The notes under the pieces are model-generated. The model made no database searches and was not told where the DNA came from. It saw only the letters and a list, made by a program, of their open reading frames with translations. Of a stretch of DNA of 64,000 nucleotides, positions 39,406-46,812 are shown one piece after another. Made by a program: the position numbers and the translations under genes. The DNA is from Nitrobacter hamburgensis X14 (lineage in GTDB: Bacteria; Pseudomonadota; Alphaproteobacteria; Rhizobiales; Xanthobacteraceae). Within the stretch, counting starts at the first letter, position 1, and every line of letters starts with the position of its first letter. The stretch is from the NCBI RefSeq assembly GCF_000013885.1, contig NC_007964.1, positions 1,102,001 through 1,166,000 on the forward strand, given 5' to 3'.

Positions 39406-39822
39406 ATGACCAATCCCTTTGCCGGCAACTGGAGCTATCGCAGCTTCCTCAACGATCCCGATCTCGACAAGGCCGCCAACGACCTGCTGTTCGGCGAGGG
39501 CACGATCGCGATTGTGGAGCAGTCCGAGACCGAGCTTTCAGGAACGATTGGTGGACCTGGATGGTCGCTCAACCTGCGCGGCAGCTTTGCCTACGGTTCG
39601 CCCATGCAGGTGCGCTTCCAGGGCAAGGGCGTGGTCGGCGGCGAGCAATGGATCTACGATTATATCGGCTGGCTTGTGCCGGTGTGGCCGAACAGCACTG
39701 ACGGACTCGAAGTGCCCGCGATCGTTGGCTCGGTGGTGCGCACTATCCCGCATTCGGGCAGCGGCGGCGGCACCAACCCGGCGGGAGTGGTGGCATCCTT
39801 CTATGCCGTCCGAGCAGGTTGA
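39406..39822 (+). CDS. Unrecognised 138-residue protein between lodA- and lodB-like genes
   Basis: The ATG at 39406 is chosen for GGGAGA six bases upstream; the ATG at 39400 overlaps the lodA-like stop and is an alternative. The sequence starts TNPFAGNWSYRSFLNDPDLD and continues with alternating strands rich in Gly, Trp and Tyr (ELSGTIGGPGWSLNLRG, GEQWIYDYIGWLVPVWP), suggesting a small lipocalin- or avidin-like beta-barrel with a ligand-binding cup. I do not recognise the family. Its 3' end overlaps the flavoprotein gene by 20 bp, so it is an integral part of the operon, possibly an accessory subunit, inhibitor or substrate binder. Confidence 0.75.
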   Translation: MTNPFAGNWSYRSFLNDPDLDKAANDLLFGEGTIAIVEQSETELSGTIGGPGWSLNLRGSFAYGSPMQVRFQGKGVVGGEQWIYDYIGWLVPVWPNSTDGLEVPAIVGSVVRTIPHSGSGGGTNPAGVVASFYAVRAG

Positions 39823-40981
39823 TTTCGCCGTCATAGGCGGTGGGCCGGCGGGCGCGGCGGCGGCTCTGACACTGCGCCGCCACGCACCCCAAAAGCGCGT
39901 CGTGCTCCTGGAGGCGGGGCGGCACGAAAAGCCAAAACCAGGCGAGATTTTGCCGGCAGTGGCGCAAGGGCTGCTGCGCCAGCTCGACGTCTGGACACCG
40001 TTCGCGGCCGAGGCGTTCGTAAGGAGCCGCGCGGTCGTTTCGGCATGGAGCGATGAAGCACCCGACGAGCGGCACAGCATGTTCTCCGCTCAGGGCGCCG
40101 GCTGGCAGCTCGACCGCGCGCGGTTCGATCGGCTGCTGGTACGGTCGGCGAGGGCAGCAGGCACCGAGGTGCGAATCGGGAGCGCGGTGCGCTCGGCGGT
40201 TCGCGAAGGCCGGGCCTGGCGGCTCGATCTGGCTGATGGAGAGATTCGCGCCAGCGCGGTGATCTGGGCAACCGGCCGTAACTGGAGGCTCGCCCGGTCC
40301 TTCGGCGCGAAGCTTCGGGTGCACAGCCACCTTGTGGCCTATACCCGCTTCTTCGACCGCGCGCCGGGCGATTGCCGAATGGTCATCGAGGCGCGCCCCG
40401 AGGGCTGGTGGTACAGCGCCGATTTGCCCGATCGATGCCGGGTGGTGTCATGTCTGACCGATCCGGATCTGGGCAGCGAACTGCGCCAGTCGAAACACTG
40501 GTACCGCGCTTTGGCGGCGACACGGTTTATCGCACCGCTTGTGCCGCCTGATGCCCACGAAACCGCAAAATTGGTGAAGTCAGCGGGAACAGCCACAGTC
40601 GATCGGGCTGCGGGCGAGCGATGGGTTGCAGCAGGCGACACCCTGTTCACCGCCGATCCGCTGTCGTCGCGCGGGATCGTTCATGCGCTGCGCTCGGGCA
40701 TCCTCGCTGCCTATGCCGCGTCGGATATGATTGACGGCCGGGATGAACTTGCTCGCAAGCGCTACGCGATGATCGCGGCGCAGGGTTTTGCCGATTACGT
40801 GCCAGCCCTTGCGGCTCGCTATGCGGCCGCTGCGCGGTGGGACACAGCTTTCTGGAACCGGCGTCGCCCTCAGCTCGAAGACCGCGCCGCGAATCACGCT
40901 GTTAGAGCGTTTTCGAGCGAAGTGGGTACCGGTTCGCGTCAAGAAAACGCGTCAAATCAAAATCATAGAGCCCGCTTCTGA
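39803..40981 (+). CDS. LodB-like flavoprotein (CTQ maturation)
   Basis: 392 residues. FAD-binding Rossmann motif FAVIGGGPAGAAAALTLRR at the N-terminus, ATGRNWR in the middle and AGDTLFTADPLSSRGIVHAL, the second FAD motif, near residue 280. The protein belongs to the tryptophan-halogenase-like/LodB group. In lod and gox systems the LodB flavoprotein is needed to form the CTQ cofactor of its partner, so this role is inferred here from family and position. The start overlaps the previous gene by 20 bp. The last 26 or so residues (from AVRAFSSEVGTGSRQENASN) are encoded by the dispersed repeat at 40904, which has replaced the natural C-terminus. Confidence 0.85.
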   Translation: MPSEQVDFAVIGGGPAGAAAALTLRRHAPQKRVVLLEAGRHEKPKPGEILPAVAQGLLRQLDVWTPFAAEAFVRSRAVVSAWSDEAPDERHSMFSAQGAGWQLDRARFDRLLVRSARAAGTEVRIGSAVRSAVREGRAWRLDLADGEIRASAVIWATGRNWRLARSFGAKLRVHSHLVAYTRFFDRAPGDCRMVIEARPEGWWYSADLPDRCRVVSCLTDPDLGSELRQSKHWYRALAATRFIAPLVPPDAHETAKLVKSAGTATVDRAAGERWVAAGDTLFTADPLSSRGIVHALRSGILAAYAASDMIDGRDELARKRYAMIAAQGFADYVPALAARYAAAARWDTAFWNRRRPQLEDRAANHAVRAFSSEVGTGSRQENASNQNHRARF

Positions 40982-41006
40982 TTCCATCAGAAGCGAAAAG
41001 GCTCTG
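40904..41006. repeat. Dispersed repeat, full copy (inverted relative to the others)
   Basis: AGAGCGTTTTCGAGCGAAG ... ACCGGTTCGCG ... AAAACGCGTCAAAT then the CGCTTCTGATTCCATCAGAAGCG hairpin and AAAAGGCTCT. It is the reverse-complement arrangement of the copies at 52637 and 57875. It contains the stop codon of the LodB-like gene. Confidence 0.85.
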
Positions 41007-41269
41007 GTTCTACCTCATATGTCCAAGACCGATCCCAAGCTTGATGGCCTTCTGACGAAGCGAGCCTTCGGTGCGCTTCATCTGCTTGGCGATCTTTGCG
41101 ACCGGCGTCCTGGCTTTTGAATGAGCCTTGAGCGTCTTCACATCGTCCTTTGTGAAAAGCTTGCGAACAATTTTCTTCTTGGCCTTCTTCGCCATTTCTC
41201 AGGTGTCCATCATTTGTTGAGGATAGTGCGTCTTACGAAGATGGTCACGTGATGTAAAGCTGGTGTGGG
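41006..41269. repeat. Duplicated ~264-bp segment, copy 2
   Basis: Matches 10203-10466 in direct orientation. It directly abuts the dispersed repeat at 40904-41006. Confidence 0.85.
41010..41195 (-). CDS. 61-residue basic protein, copy 2
   Basis: The amino-acid sequence is identical to the protein at 10207-10392, although several bases differ, mostly at silent positions. This points to purifying selection or a recent copy event. GAGA directly precedes the ATG at 41195. The in-frame upstream ATG used as an alternative in copy 1 is closed here by TGA after three codons. Confidence 0.8.
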   Translation of the reverse strand: MAKKAKKKIVRKLFTKDDVKTLKAHSKARTPVAKIAKQMKRTEGSLRQKAIKLGIGLGHMR

Positions 41270-41658
41270 ACGTAAAGAGAACAACGCTACTACCGGGAAC
41301 ACCGGCAAGCGCGCCAATCGGTAGTAACAACGCAACGAACGAAGTCCCGCTATCAGGTTCAGGGATCTGTTCTGCGATGCAGTGATGAACGGTTGAGTTT
41401 CCGCAGGAAAGCTCCGATTCGGGCGATCCGCTGCCGACGCCGTATAGTTGTCGTGCTTATGTCGAGAAATACAGCGCCTACCGCGCCAACTCTCTGGTCA
41501 AAGCATCCGACCGCAAGGTCGGGTGCGATACTATGGAAGCGTTTGGAGCGGGCGAGGACAGCGAAGCGCCGTCCGTCGCCATGCTTCTTCACGCTGGCTT
41601 CATGCGACTGTCCGGATGTTTGGAGCGGCACGGTCGCGATTGATGCAGCCCAGCGCGC
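41270..41658. other. Region without a supported gene
   Basis: 389 bp. Short open frames exist on both strands but none has a ribosome site or family features. Confidence 0.4.
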
Positions 41659-41781
41659 TTACTTTTGCGGGTGTTCACGGCGGTAAGCCGTGGTCTGACG
41701 CTGGCCATAAGCAATAGTTAGCGAGAATATAGTTATGACAGCGGTAACAAACCCGGCCACAATGATTGTTTCGGTTGGCAT
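41659..41781 (-). CDS. 40-residue membrane protein
   Basis: A strong AAAGGAG lies seven bases upstream of the ATG at 41781. The product begins MPTETIIVAGFVTAVITIF, continues SLTIAYGQRQTTAYRREHPQ and ends with Lys: one transmembrane helix (about residues 5-26) and a basic cytoplasmic tail. Its function is unknown. Single-span proteins of this size and shape recur in Bradyrhizobium relatives. Confidence 0.65.
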   Translation of the reverse strand: MPTETIIVAGFVTAVITIFSLTIAYGQRQTTAYRREHPQK

Positions 41782-42019
41782 GAGGATCTCCTTTCCTAAC
41801 GAGTCAAGGATGCATATCCCTCACAAGAGGTCTTTGATCTGGAGCAAATACACGGTTCCTCTCGGCGTTTTTTAGGATGCAAGTCACCGTGATCAACGGT
41901 TCGGAGGCCCGCGCAATCCTGGACAACTCCTGGATAAAGCGTAGGCTGCCGAGAGCGCGACGTGGAATCGCGTCAAATGGTCCTGCCTGGTAGCTGGCGG
42001 ACTGCCGGGCCGAAGCTTT

Positions 42020-42517
42020 TCATCTCGCTTCGATCGGTTGAGCGTCGAACCATTTCCTCACATCGGCGAAATCGACGATGCCTTCCATGATCGTGACTTT
42101 GCCATCGCGCGCGATCAACATCGTGCGCGGTATGTCGCCCTGCCAGTTGGGATCGATCTCGAAGCGCAGCCGTTCGACGAAACCGTCGCTGAAGGTCCAG
42201 TTTTCAACTGACGATAGGCCTGCCTTTGCAAGCATCGACAGCGTTGCTTCGGGCGCGTTCGGAACGAGGTCGGCATTGACCGTTACGACATCGACACCCG
42301 GATTGTCTTTGACGAACTTCCCGAGCAGCGGCAGCTCGACCTTGCAAGGGCCGCAAGTGACGCCCCAGAAATTGACCATCGTGGGACGGCCGGCGTGTGC
42401 ATGGAGAATGGCTTGCCAGCTTCCGCGCTGGAATGCGTGCAATTGATCGTGCGCGGCAAGATGTTGCGGGAGCAGCGCCCATACGAACGCGACCGCAAAT
42501 AATAATTGACGCTTCAT
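42020..42517 (-). CDS. TlpA-like periplasmic thioredoxin
   Basis: 165 residues with a signal peptide (KRQLLFAVAFVWALLPQHLAA) and a thioredoxin fold with the active-site WGVTCGPC and the cis-Pro region GDIPRTMLI. It is the last gene of a four-gene leftward operon and overlaps the preceding gene (ATGA). TlpA/Sco-like thioredoxins reduce cysteines in copper-binding partners; the CECC-containing protein encoded upstream is an obvious candidate. Confidence 0.88.
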   Translation of the reverse strand: MKRQLLFAVAFVWALLPQHLAAHDQLHAFQRGSWQAILHAHAGRPTMVNFWGVTCGPCKVELPLLGKFVKDNPGVDVVTVNADLVPNAPEATLSMLAKAGLSSVENWTFSDGFVERLRFEIDPNWQGDIPRTMLIARDGKVTIMEGIVDFADVRKWFDAQPIEAR

Positions 42518-43722
42518 GGTGCGTCCCCGATCGGCACGATGCGGTAGCCGTCAGCCTTGGTCATCCAGGACAGGAAGGTCTCGCGTCCATGACTCACAAG
42601 TAAAGGATGATCGGACGCGTCGGTTGTCGCAGCGATGACCTTCGGTTGCGACCAGGTTCTCCCGTCGTCGCGGGATGTCATAAGCTTCACAGTTGTCTTC
42701 TCGCCGTCGAATTCTTTCCAGACGATCGCGGTGCCCGAGGCGCTCGCCACCACGTAGGGGCGGGATGCGTTCCGGTCCGGCCTGCCGACGGCCGTTGGCT
42801 CGGAAAACGTCTGTCCACCGTCGGTCGAGCGCGCATAGAACAAACCCTTTCGAATTCCGCCGCCGGTAAACCAGACCGCATGATAGGTCCCCCCCGGCGA
42901 AATGGCGAGGCTCGGCCCCTGATGCGGGCACGCCTCGGTCTTCCAGTCGTCGTGGCTCACGCGATAGATCTCTCCCGGCGTAGCCGGATCCCTGAAGGTG
43001 ACGATCGCATGGTCCCGAACGCTACCCGGGAAGATATTGCGAAACAGAACGGCCGGCCGGCCAAGGCCTGCAAATGCGACGGAGATCCGGCAGCACTCGC
43101 AGGTGTTGTCCTTCACCATGCGGGCTTCGGAGTAAGTCCCGCCGCCGTCCTTCGACCATGCAAAGAACAACCCCGCCCCGTTATAGCTTCGATTGTCAGC
43201 GCGCGCCTGCGCCCGGTTGCGCTTGTCGAGCCAAGCCACGAAGATCGAGCCGTCGGCATCCAGCGCGAGCTGCTCGAAGCGCTGACTTTCCGTGTTCGGC
43301 GTAATGGGCACGGGCTTGGCGAAGCTGTGGCCTCCATCCACCGAGCGCGTGTGCAACACCTCGCCGTTGAAGTTCTTGTCCCTGAAAATCGAAAAGGCGA
43401 TGGCGATCCGGTTGTGGCGGTCAACGACCATCTTGGGGCGTGCATCGGGTCCCCAATCCAACGCGAGCGGTTGATCGACGATTGCGACCGGCGTTGAAAA
43501 GGTTTTTCCGCGATCTCTGGAACTGGCCACCGAAATGCGGCCGCCTGCCATCCACGCCAGCCACAAGGTCCCGTCCGGGGCGAATGCCGGCGTGACCTTG
43601 GTGGCGCATCGCAGTTCGGCCGTATCGCAGGCGGCCTCCGATACGTAATGATGGCTCATTTGCGCGCTTGCGGCGCCCTGCAAGAGGAGCGCGATCGCAG
43701 CAAGGGTTGCTGTTCTGATCAT
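42514..43722 (-). CDS. BNR-repeat (sialidase-fold) exported protein
   Basis: 402 residues: signal peptide (IRTATLAAIALLLQGAASAQ), then a six-bladed propeller with Asp-box repeats (SSRDRGKTFS, RSVDGGHSFAKP, WSKDGGGTYSE, STDGGQTFSEP and SRDDGRTWSQP). Sialidase catalytic residues (the Arg triad) are not evident, so an enzymatic sialidase role is doubtful. A Cys-rich NTCECCRISV sits in the middle and could bind a metal or be a TlpA substrate. The start at 43722 follows GAGG; 10 more in-frame codons upstream are possible. Sixteen bases separate it from the receptor gene. Confidence 0.75.
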   Translation of the reverse strand: MIRTATLAAIALLLQGAASAQMSHHYVSEAACDTAELRCATKVTPAFAPDGTLWLAWMAGGRISVASSRDRGKTFSTPVAIVDQPLALDWGPDARPKMVVDRHNRIAIAFSIFRDKNFNGEVLHTRSVDGGHSFAKPVPITPNTESQRFEQLALDADGSIFVAWLDKRNRAQARADNRSYNGAGLFFAWSKDGGGTYSEARMVKDNTCECCRISVAFAGLGRPAVLFRNIFPGSVRDHAIVTFRDPATPGEIYRVSHDDWKTEACPHQGPSLAISPGGTYHAVWFTGGGIRKGLFYARSTDGGQTFSEPTAVGRPDRNASRPYVVASASGTAIVWKEFDGEKTTVKLMTSRDDGRTWSQPKVIAATTDASDHPLLVSHGRETFLSWMTKADGYRIVPIGDAP

Positions 43723-43738
43723 GGTCACACACCTCATG

Positions 43739-46114
43739 CTATCGAAACGCAAGCCTCATTCCGGCGATGAACGTGCGCGGCGACCCGGCATAGATGGAGC
43801 CGCCGGTATTGGCCAGGATGCTCGCGGGGTTTTGAATGCCCGCGCCGGTTACCGAATTCGCGATATTGTTGGCGGATGCCACATATGTCTTGTCGAAGAC
43901 GTTCCGCACTTCGAAGAAAAGATGAAGCGACTTCAGGTAGTCCGATTGCAGGGGCCTGTCGTAGTGCAGGTTGAGGTTGACCAGATCGTAGCCGGGAGCC
44001 TTCAGGAGATTGGCGTTGTCCATGTAGAATGCGTCCTTCCACTGGAACTCGACGAATGCACCGACGCCTTTCAAGGATCCAGAGAGTTGGTCATAGGAAA
44101 GCCGCGCCGTCAGTTCGTTCGGCGATACGCCGGGAATTTTGTTGCCCGCCCGATTGAAGCCGAAAGTGGCGCCATTGTTGATATTCTCGGTGTAGCTGGT
44201 GTAAATCTCGTCGAGATAAGTATAAGCGGCTGTCACCCGCCAGTTTGGCAGGAAGCGCCAGTCCGCCAACAGCTCGACGCCCCGGTGCTCGGATTTCGGG
44301 GCATTGAACGTGTAGCTCGAATTGGGCGCGCCGAGGGGCGTTGCCTGTGTGACCAGTTCATCGCGGAAGAACTCGTAGAAGCCGGTCGCGCTCACCCTGA
44401 GCGTGGGATCCGGTGTCCAGTCAAAGCCGAGATCGTAACCGAGGTTCTTTTGGGGATTGAGCTGCGTGTTGTTGCCGTTCTGGCCATTTGGCAGCACGAA
44501 CAGGTTTCCGACCTGTGGCGTCCCGTAGCCGGTCGCGACCCGCGCATGGAAGAGCCAGTCCTTGTTCGCGCGGTATTGCAGCGCGAATTCCGGCGCGGTG
44601 TTCTGGAATTGGCGGTCCGCGCTTTTGATCGCCGTGGTCGCGATTCCCGTTGGTCCGGCATAGGCGTAAGCTGTATTGATGCCCTTTAGATGCGTCGTCT
44701 CCCACCCGATACCGGCGATGGCCGTCCATGAATCGGTAAGCCTGAGTTCTTCGCGCGCGCGGACACCGTAATTGGTGTGTTCGCCGGTGATATTCGACGA
44801 TAGCCGGCCGAGCGTGGCGTTCCCCCCGGGCATCACGTTACGCGTGTCACCGGACCAGTTCAGAGTGTTGTAGAACACGCCGACATAGCTGGTCGCGTCC
44901 ATGCCAAGCAACTGGCTCCGCCTGACGACGTCGCTCATGAAATTATAGGACGGATAATCGCCGATCGCGCTCGTGGTGCCGGTCGGCTGGTTGATATTGC
45001 GATCGTCGAACACGAACTGGTTGCGCCAGGTGGTCTGGTTGTCGAAATCGTGTTCCCAGCGGCCGCCGACAATGGTCCGGCGATCGGTGCGGCCGAGCCC
45101 GGCCTGCTCGGCCGTTTCGCGGTCGGTCCCGGCGGTCGCGTTGAAGCCGTTGTTGAACAGCGTGACCGTGCCGCAGCCGGGAGCGGCCGTCGCGGCCGTC
45201 GCACAGCCGCGCTGGAAAGGGTTGGTGTCGAATTGATTGAGCGAGGACCGGATCGGGATGCGCGCATCCAGCATGTTGTTGATCAGCTTGAAGGTGAAAC
45301 GATCGTCCGGCGTCGCCTGCAGCGTCCCCAGGAAGTTCACGGTCTGGGTATTGAACCAGCTATTGCCGAAATAGCCGTCGCCGCGCACGTCGCTCGCGAA
45401 CAGCGAAGCCTCGAAGTTTCCGATCTTCTTGCCGGCGGTCAGATAGTTGTTGAGGTAGCCGTAGCTTCCGGCATCGAGACCGTACTCTATTCCGTTGATC
45501 TCGGCGCCACGACGGGTCCTGAAGTTCAGCGCGCCGCCGGTCGCGTAATTGCCGTAAAGCGCTGAAGACGGACCCCGGATGACGTCGATGGCCCCGTAGG
45601 CACGAGGATCGATTAGGTCGCTGCGGGACAATCCGTCAGGCTGGGTGACCGGGAAGCCGTCGTCAAAGATCACCAGGTTGCGAATGCCATAGCCGTTTCG
45701 CGCGTTCGATCCGCGAATCGAGATGCCGAAGTCCCGAGGTCCGTTCCCTTGTTTGACGGAGATGCCCGGGCTGTCGCGCAACACGTCGGCCACGGAGAAA
45801 GACGGCCGGTTGTCAAATTGATCGCGGCCAATGGATGTTTGGGTCTGCCCGCCCGGCGCCTGGTAAAGGATCGCAAGGTTCGAATCGATGGATACGGGCG
45901 ATGGCTTTGCCGCCACGGTCGGCCGCGGCTGTGACGGTCTCGGAGCGGTGCGGCGCGCGACCGTTCGCTTTTTGCGCGGACTGGCTTGGGCAGGGCGCGG
46001 GGCTTCGACCGTAATGCCTGGCAGTGTCTGGACGGCGGTCTGTGCGGCAGCATCGTCGCAAACAGCGAGCAACGCCAGCGCGCTGACGCCCGAAAGGACG
46101 CGAGAGCGAAACAT
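43739..46114 (-). CDS. TonB-dependent outer-membrane receptor
   Basis: 791 residues. Signal peptide (SRVLSGVSALALLAVCDDAAA), a TonB-box-like LPGITVEA, a basic Ala/Pro/Arg linker (about 40-70), plug domain (FSVADVLRDSPGISVKQGNG, IRGSNARNGYGIRNLVIFDD, GPSSALYGNYATGGALNF) and a 22-strand barrel ending in AGMRLAFR with the terminal aromatic-x-residue pattern. The plug resembles those of metal-chelate receptors of the FecA/copper group. Context with DUF2946 and TlpA suggests copper or a copper complex as cargo, which is inference. A gap of 96 bp separates it from the DUF2946 gene. Confidence 0.9.
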   Translation of the reverse strand: MFRSRVLSGVSALALLAVCDDAAAQTAVQTLPGITVEAPRPAQASPRKKRTVARRTAPRPSQPRPTVAAKPSPVSIDSNLAILYQAPGGQTQTSIGRDQFDNRPSFSVADVLRDSPGISVKQGNGPRDFGISIRGSNARNGYGIRNLVIFDDGFPVTQPDGLSRSDLIDPRAYGAIDVIRGPSSALYGNYATGGALNFRTRRGAEINGIEYGLDAGSYGYLNNYLTAGKKIGNFEASLFASDVRGDGYFGNSWFNTQTVNFLGTLQATPDDRFTFKLINNMLDARIPIRSSLNQFDTNPFQRGCATAATAAPGCGTVTLFNNGFNATAGTDRETAEQAGLGRTDRRTIVGGRWEHDFDNQTTWRNQFVFDDRNINQPTGTTSAIGDYPSYNFMSDVVRRSQLLGMDATSYVGVFYNTLNWSGDTRNVMPGGNATLGRLSSNITGEHTNYGVRAREELRLTDSWTAIAGIGWETTHLKGINTAYAYAGPTGIATTAIKSADRQFQNTAPEFALQYRANKDWLFHARVATGYGTPQVGNLFVLPNGQNGNNTQLNPQKNLGYDLGFDWTPDPTLRVSATGFYEFFRDELVTQATPLGAPNSSYTFNAPKSEHRGVELLADWRFLPNWRVTAAYTYLDEIYTSYTENINNGATFGFNRAGNKIPGVSPNELTARLSYDQLSGSLKGVGAFVEFQWKDAFYMDNANLLKAPGYDLVNLNLHYDRPLQSDYLKSLHLFFEVRNVFDKTYVASANNIANSVTGAGIQNPASILANTGGSIYAGSPRTFIAGMRLAFR

Positions 46115-46210
46115 GGGATATTCCTGATACCGGGGATGCCCGCCGGTTGATGCAATGAAAATGGCGCGGACAAGCTGATGGCCCGCTAGTGCACGATCAA
46201 AAGCTTTGAG

Positions 46211-46576
46211 TCAGGGCGCAGGCGGCGCGCGCGCCTGCACAGGACTATGCAACCTGTGCGGCAAGAGGGTCGAAGCACGATCGAGCCAAACGACGCGTTG
46301 TGGCTCACGCTCAATGTTAAGGGAATGGATCGGCAGGCCGCCGAGCAGCGCCTGTCCAACGCCCGCATGGGCCGGGCACAGTGCATAGCAGCAATCATGG
46401 ACGGGAGCCGGAGCCTGTCGATCGCCCTGGTCCGATGACGGATGACTGGAGCATATCTCCGAGTGAGACGGGTCGGCCGCGGCAGCCGTCAGCAAATACG
46501 GCACGATGGGCGCAAGGATCTGTGCCCACAGCGCGAACAATACAATAGGTAGGAATTTGCTAAATGCCCGCCGCAT
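46211..46576 (-). CDS. DUF2946-like His/Cys-containing protein
   Basis: 121 residues. An N-terminal membrane/signal segment (KFLPIVLFALWAQILAPIVP) is followed by a short domain with metal-ligand-like clusters HSEICSSH and HDCCYALCPAH. DUF2946 proteins commonly sit beside TonB receptors for copper and are thought to handle the metal in the periplasm. GAGG precedes the start at 46576 and an AT-rich palindrome lies about 95 bp upstream. It is the first gene of the operon. Confidence 0.8.
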   Translation of the reverse strand: MRRAFSKFLPIVLFALWAQILAPIVPYLLTAAAADPSHSEICSSHPSSDQGDRQAPAPVHDCCYALCPAHAGVGQALLGGLPIHSLNIEREPQRVVWLDRASTLLPHRLHSPVQARAPPAP

Positions 46577-46670
46577 TATTGCACCTCAGCCCGATTCCTG
46601 CCGGTAACATGATTGAGTATGGGCGTCGAGTCTGGGCCTCACTGCCCGGAGGTCGGTGTGCGATCGCACT

Positions 46671-46691
46671 ATTATATCGCATTATTATAAT
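46671..46691. promoter_or_regulatory. AT-rich inverted repeat upstream of the copper-type operon
   Basis: ATTATA (46671-46676), nine bases, TATAAT (46686-46691), next to GTGCGATCGCAC (46659-46670). In this GC-rich window it stands out as a candidate promoter -10 region and metal-regulator site for the leftward operon. Confidence 0.35.
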
Positions 46692-46812
46692 GAGGCCGCC
46701 GCGGAGTTGCATTTGAGCGAGTATCCCGGCCCTTGGTGAGGGGTAGCCGGCGACGGAGGGCCGGTGACGGGACGCATGGCCTGGCGGCCTCCGTTTTCGT
46801 CGATGGCACACC

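Noticed and set aside
42514..43722. True sialidase
   Set aside because: Asp-box repeats are present but the catalytic Arg triad and Tyr/Glu pair are not evident; the operon context fits a structural or metal-related propeller.
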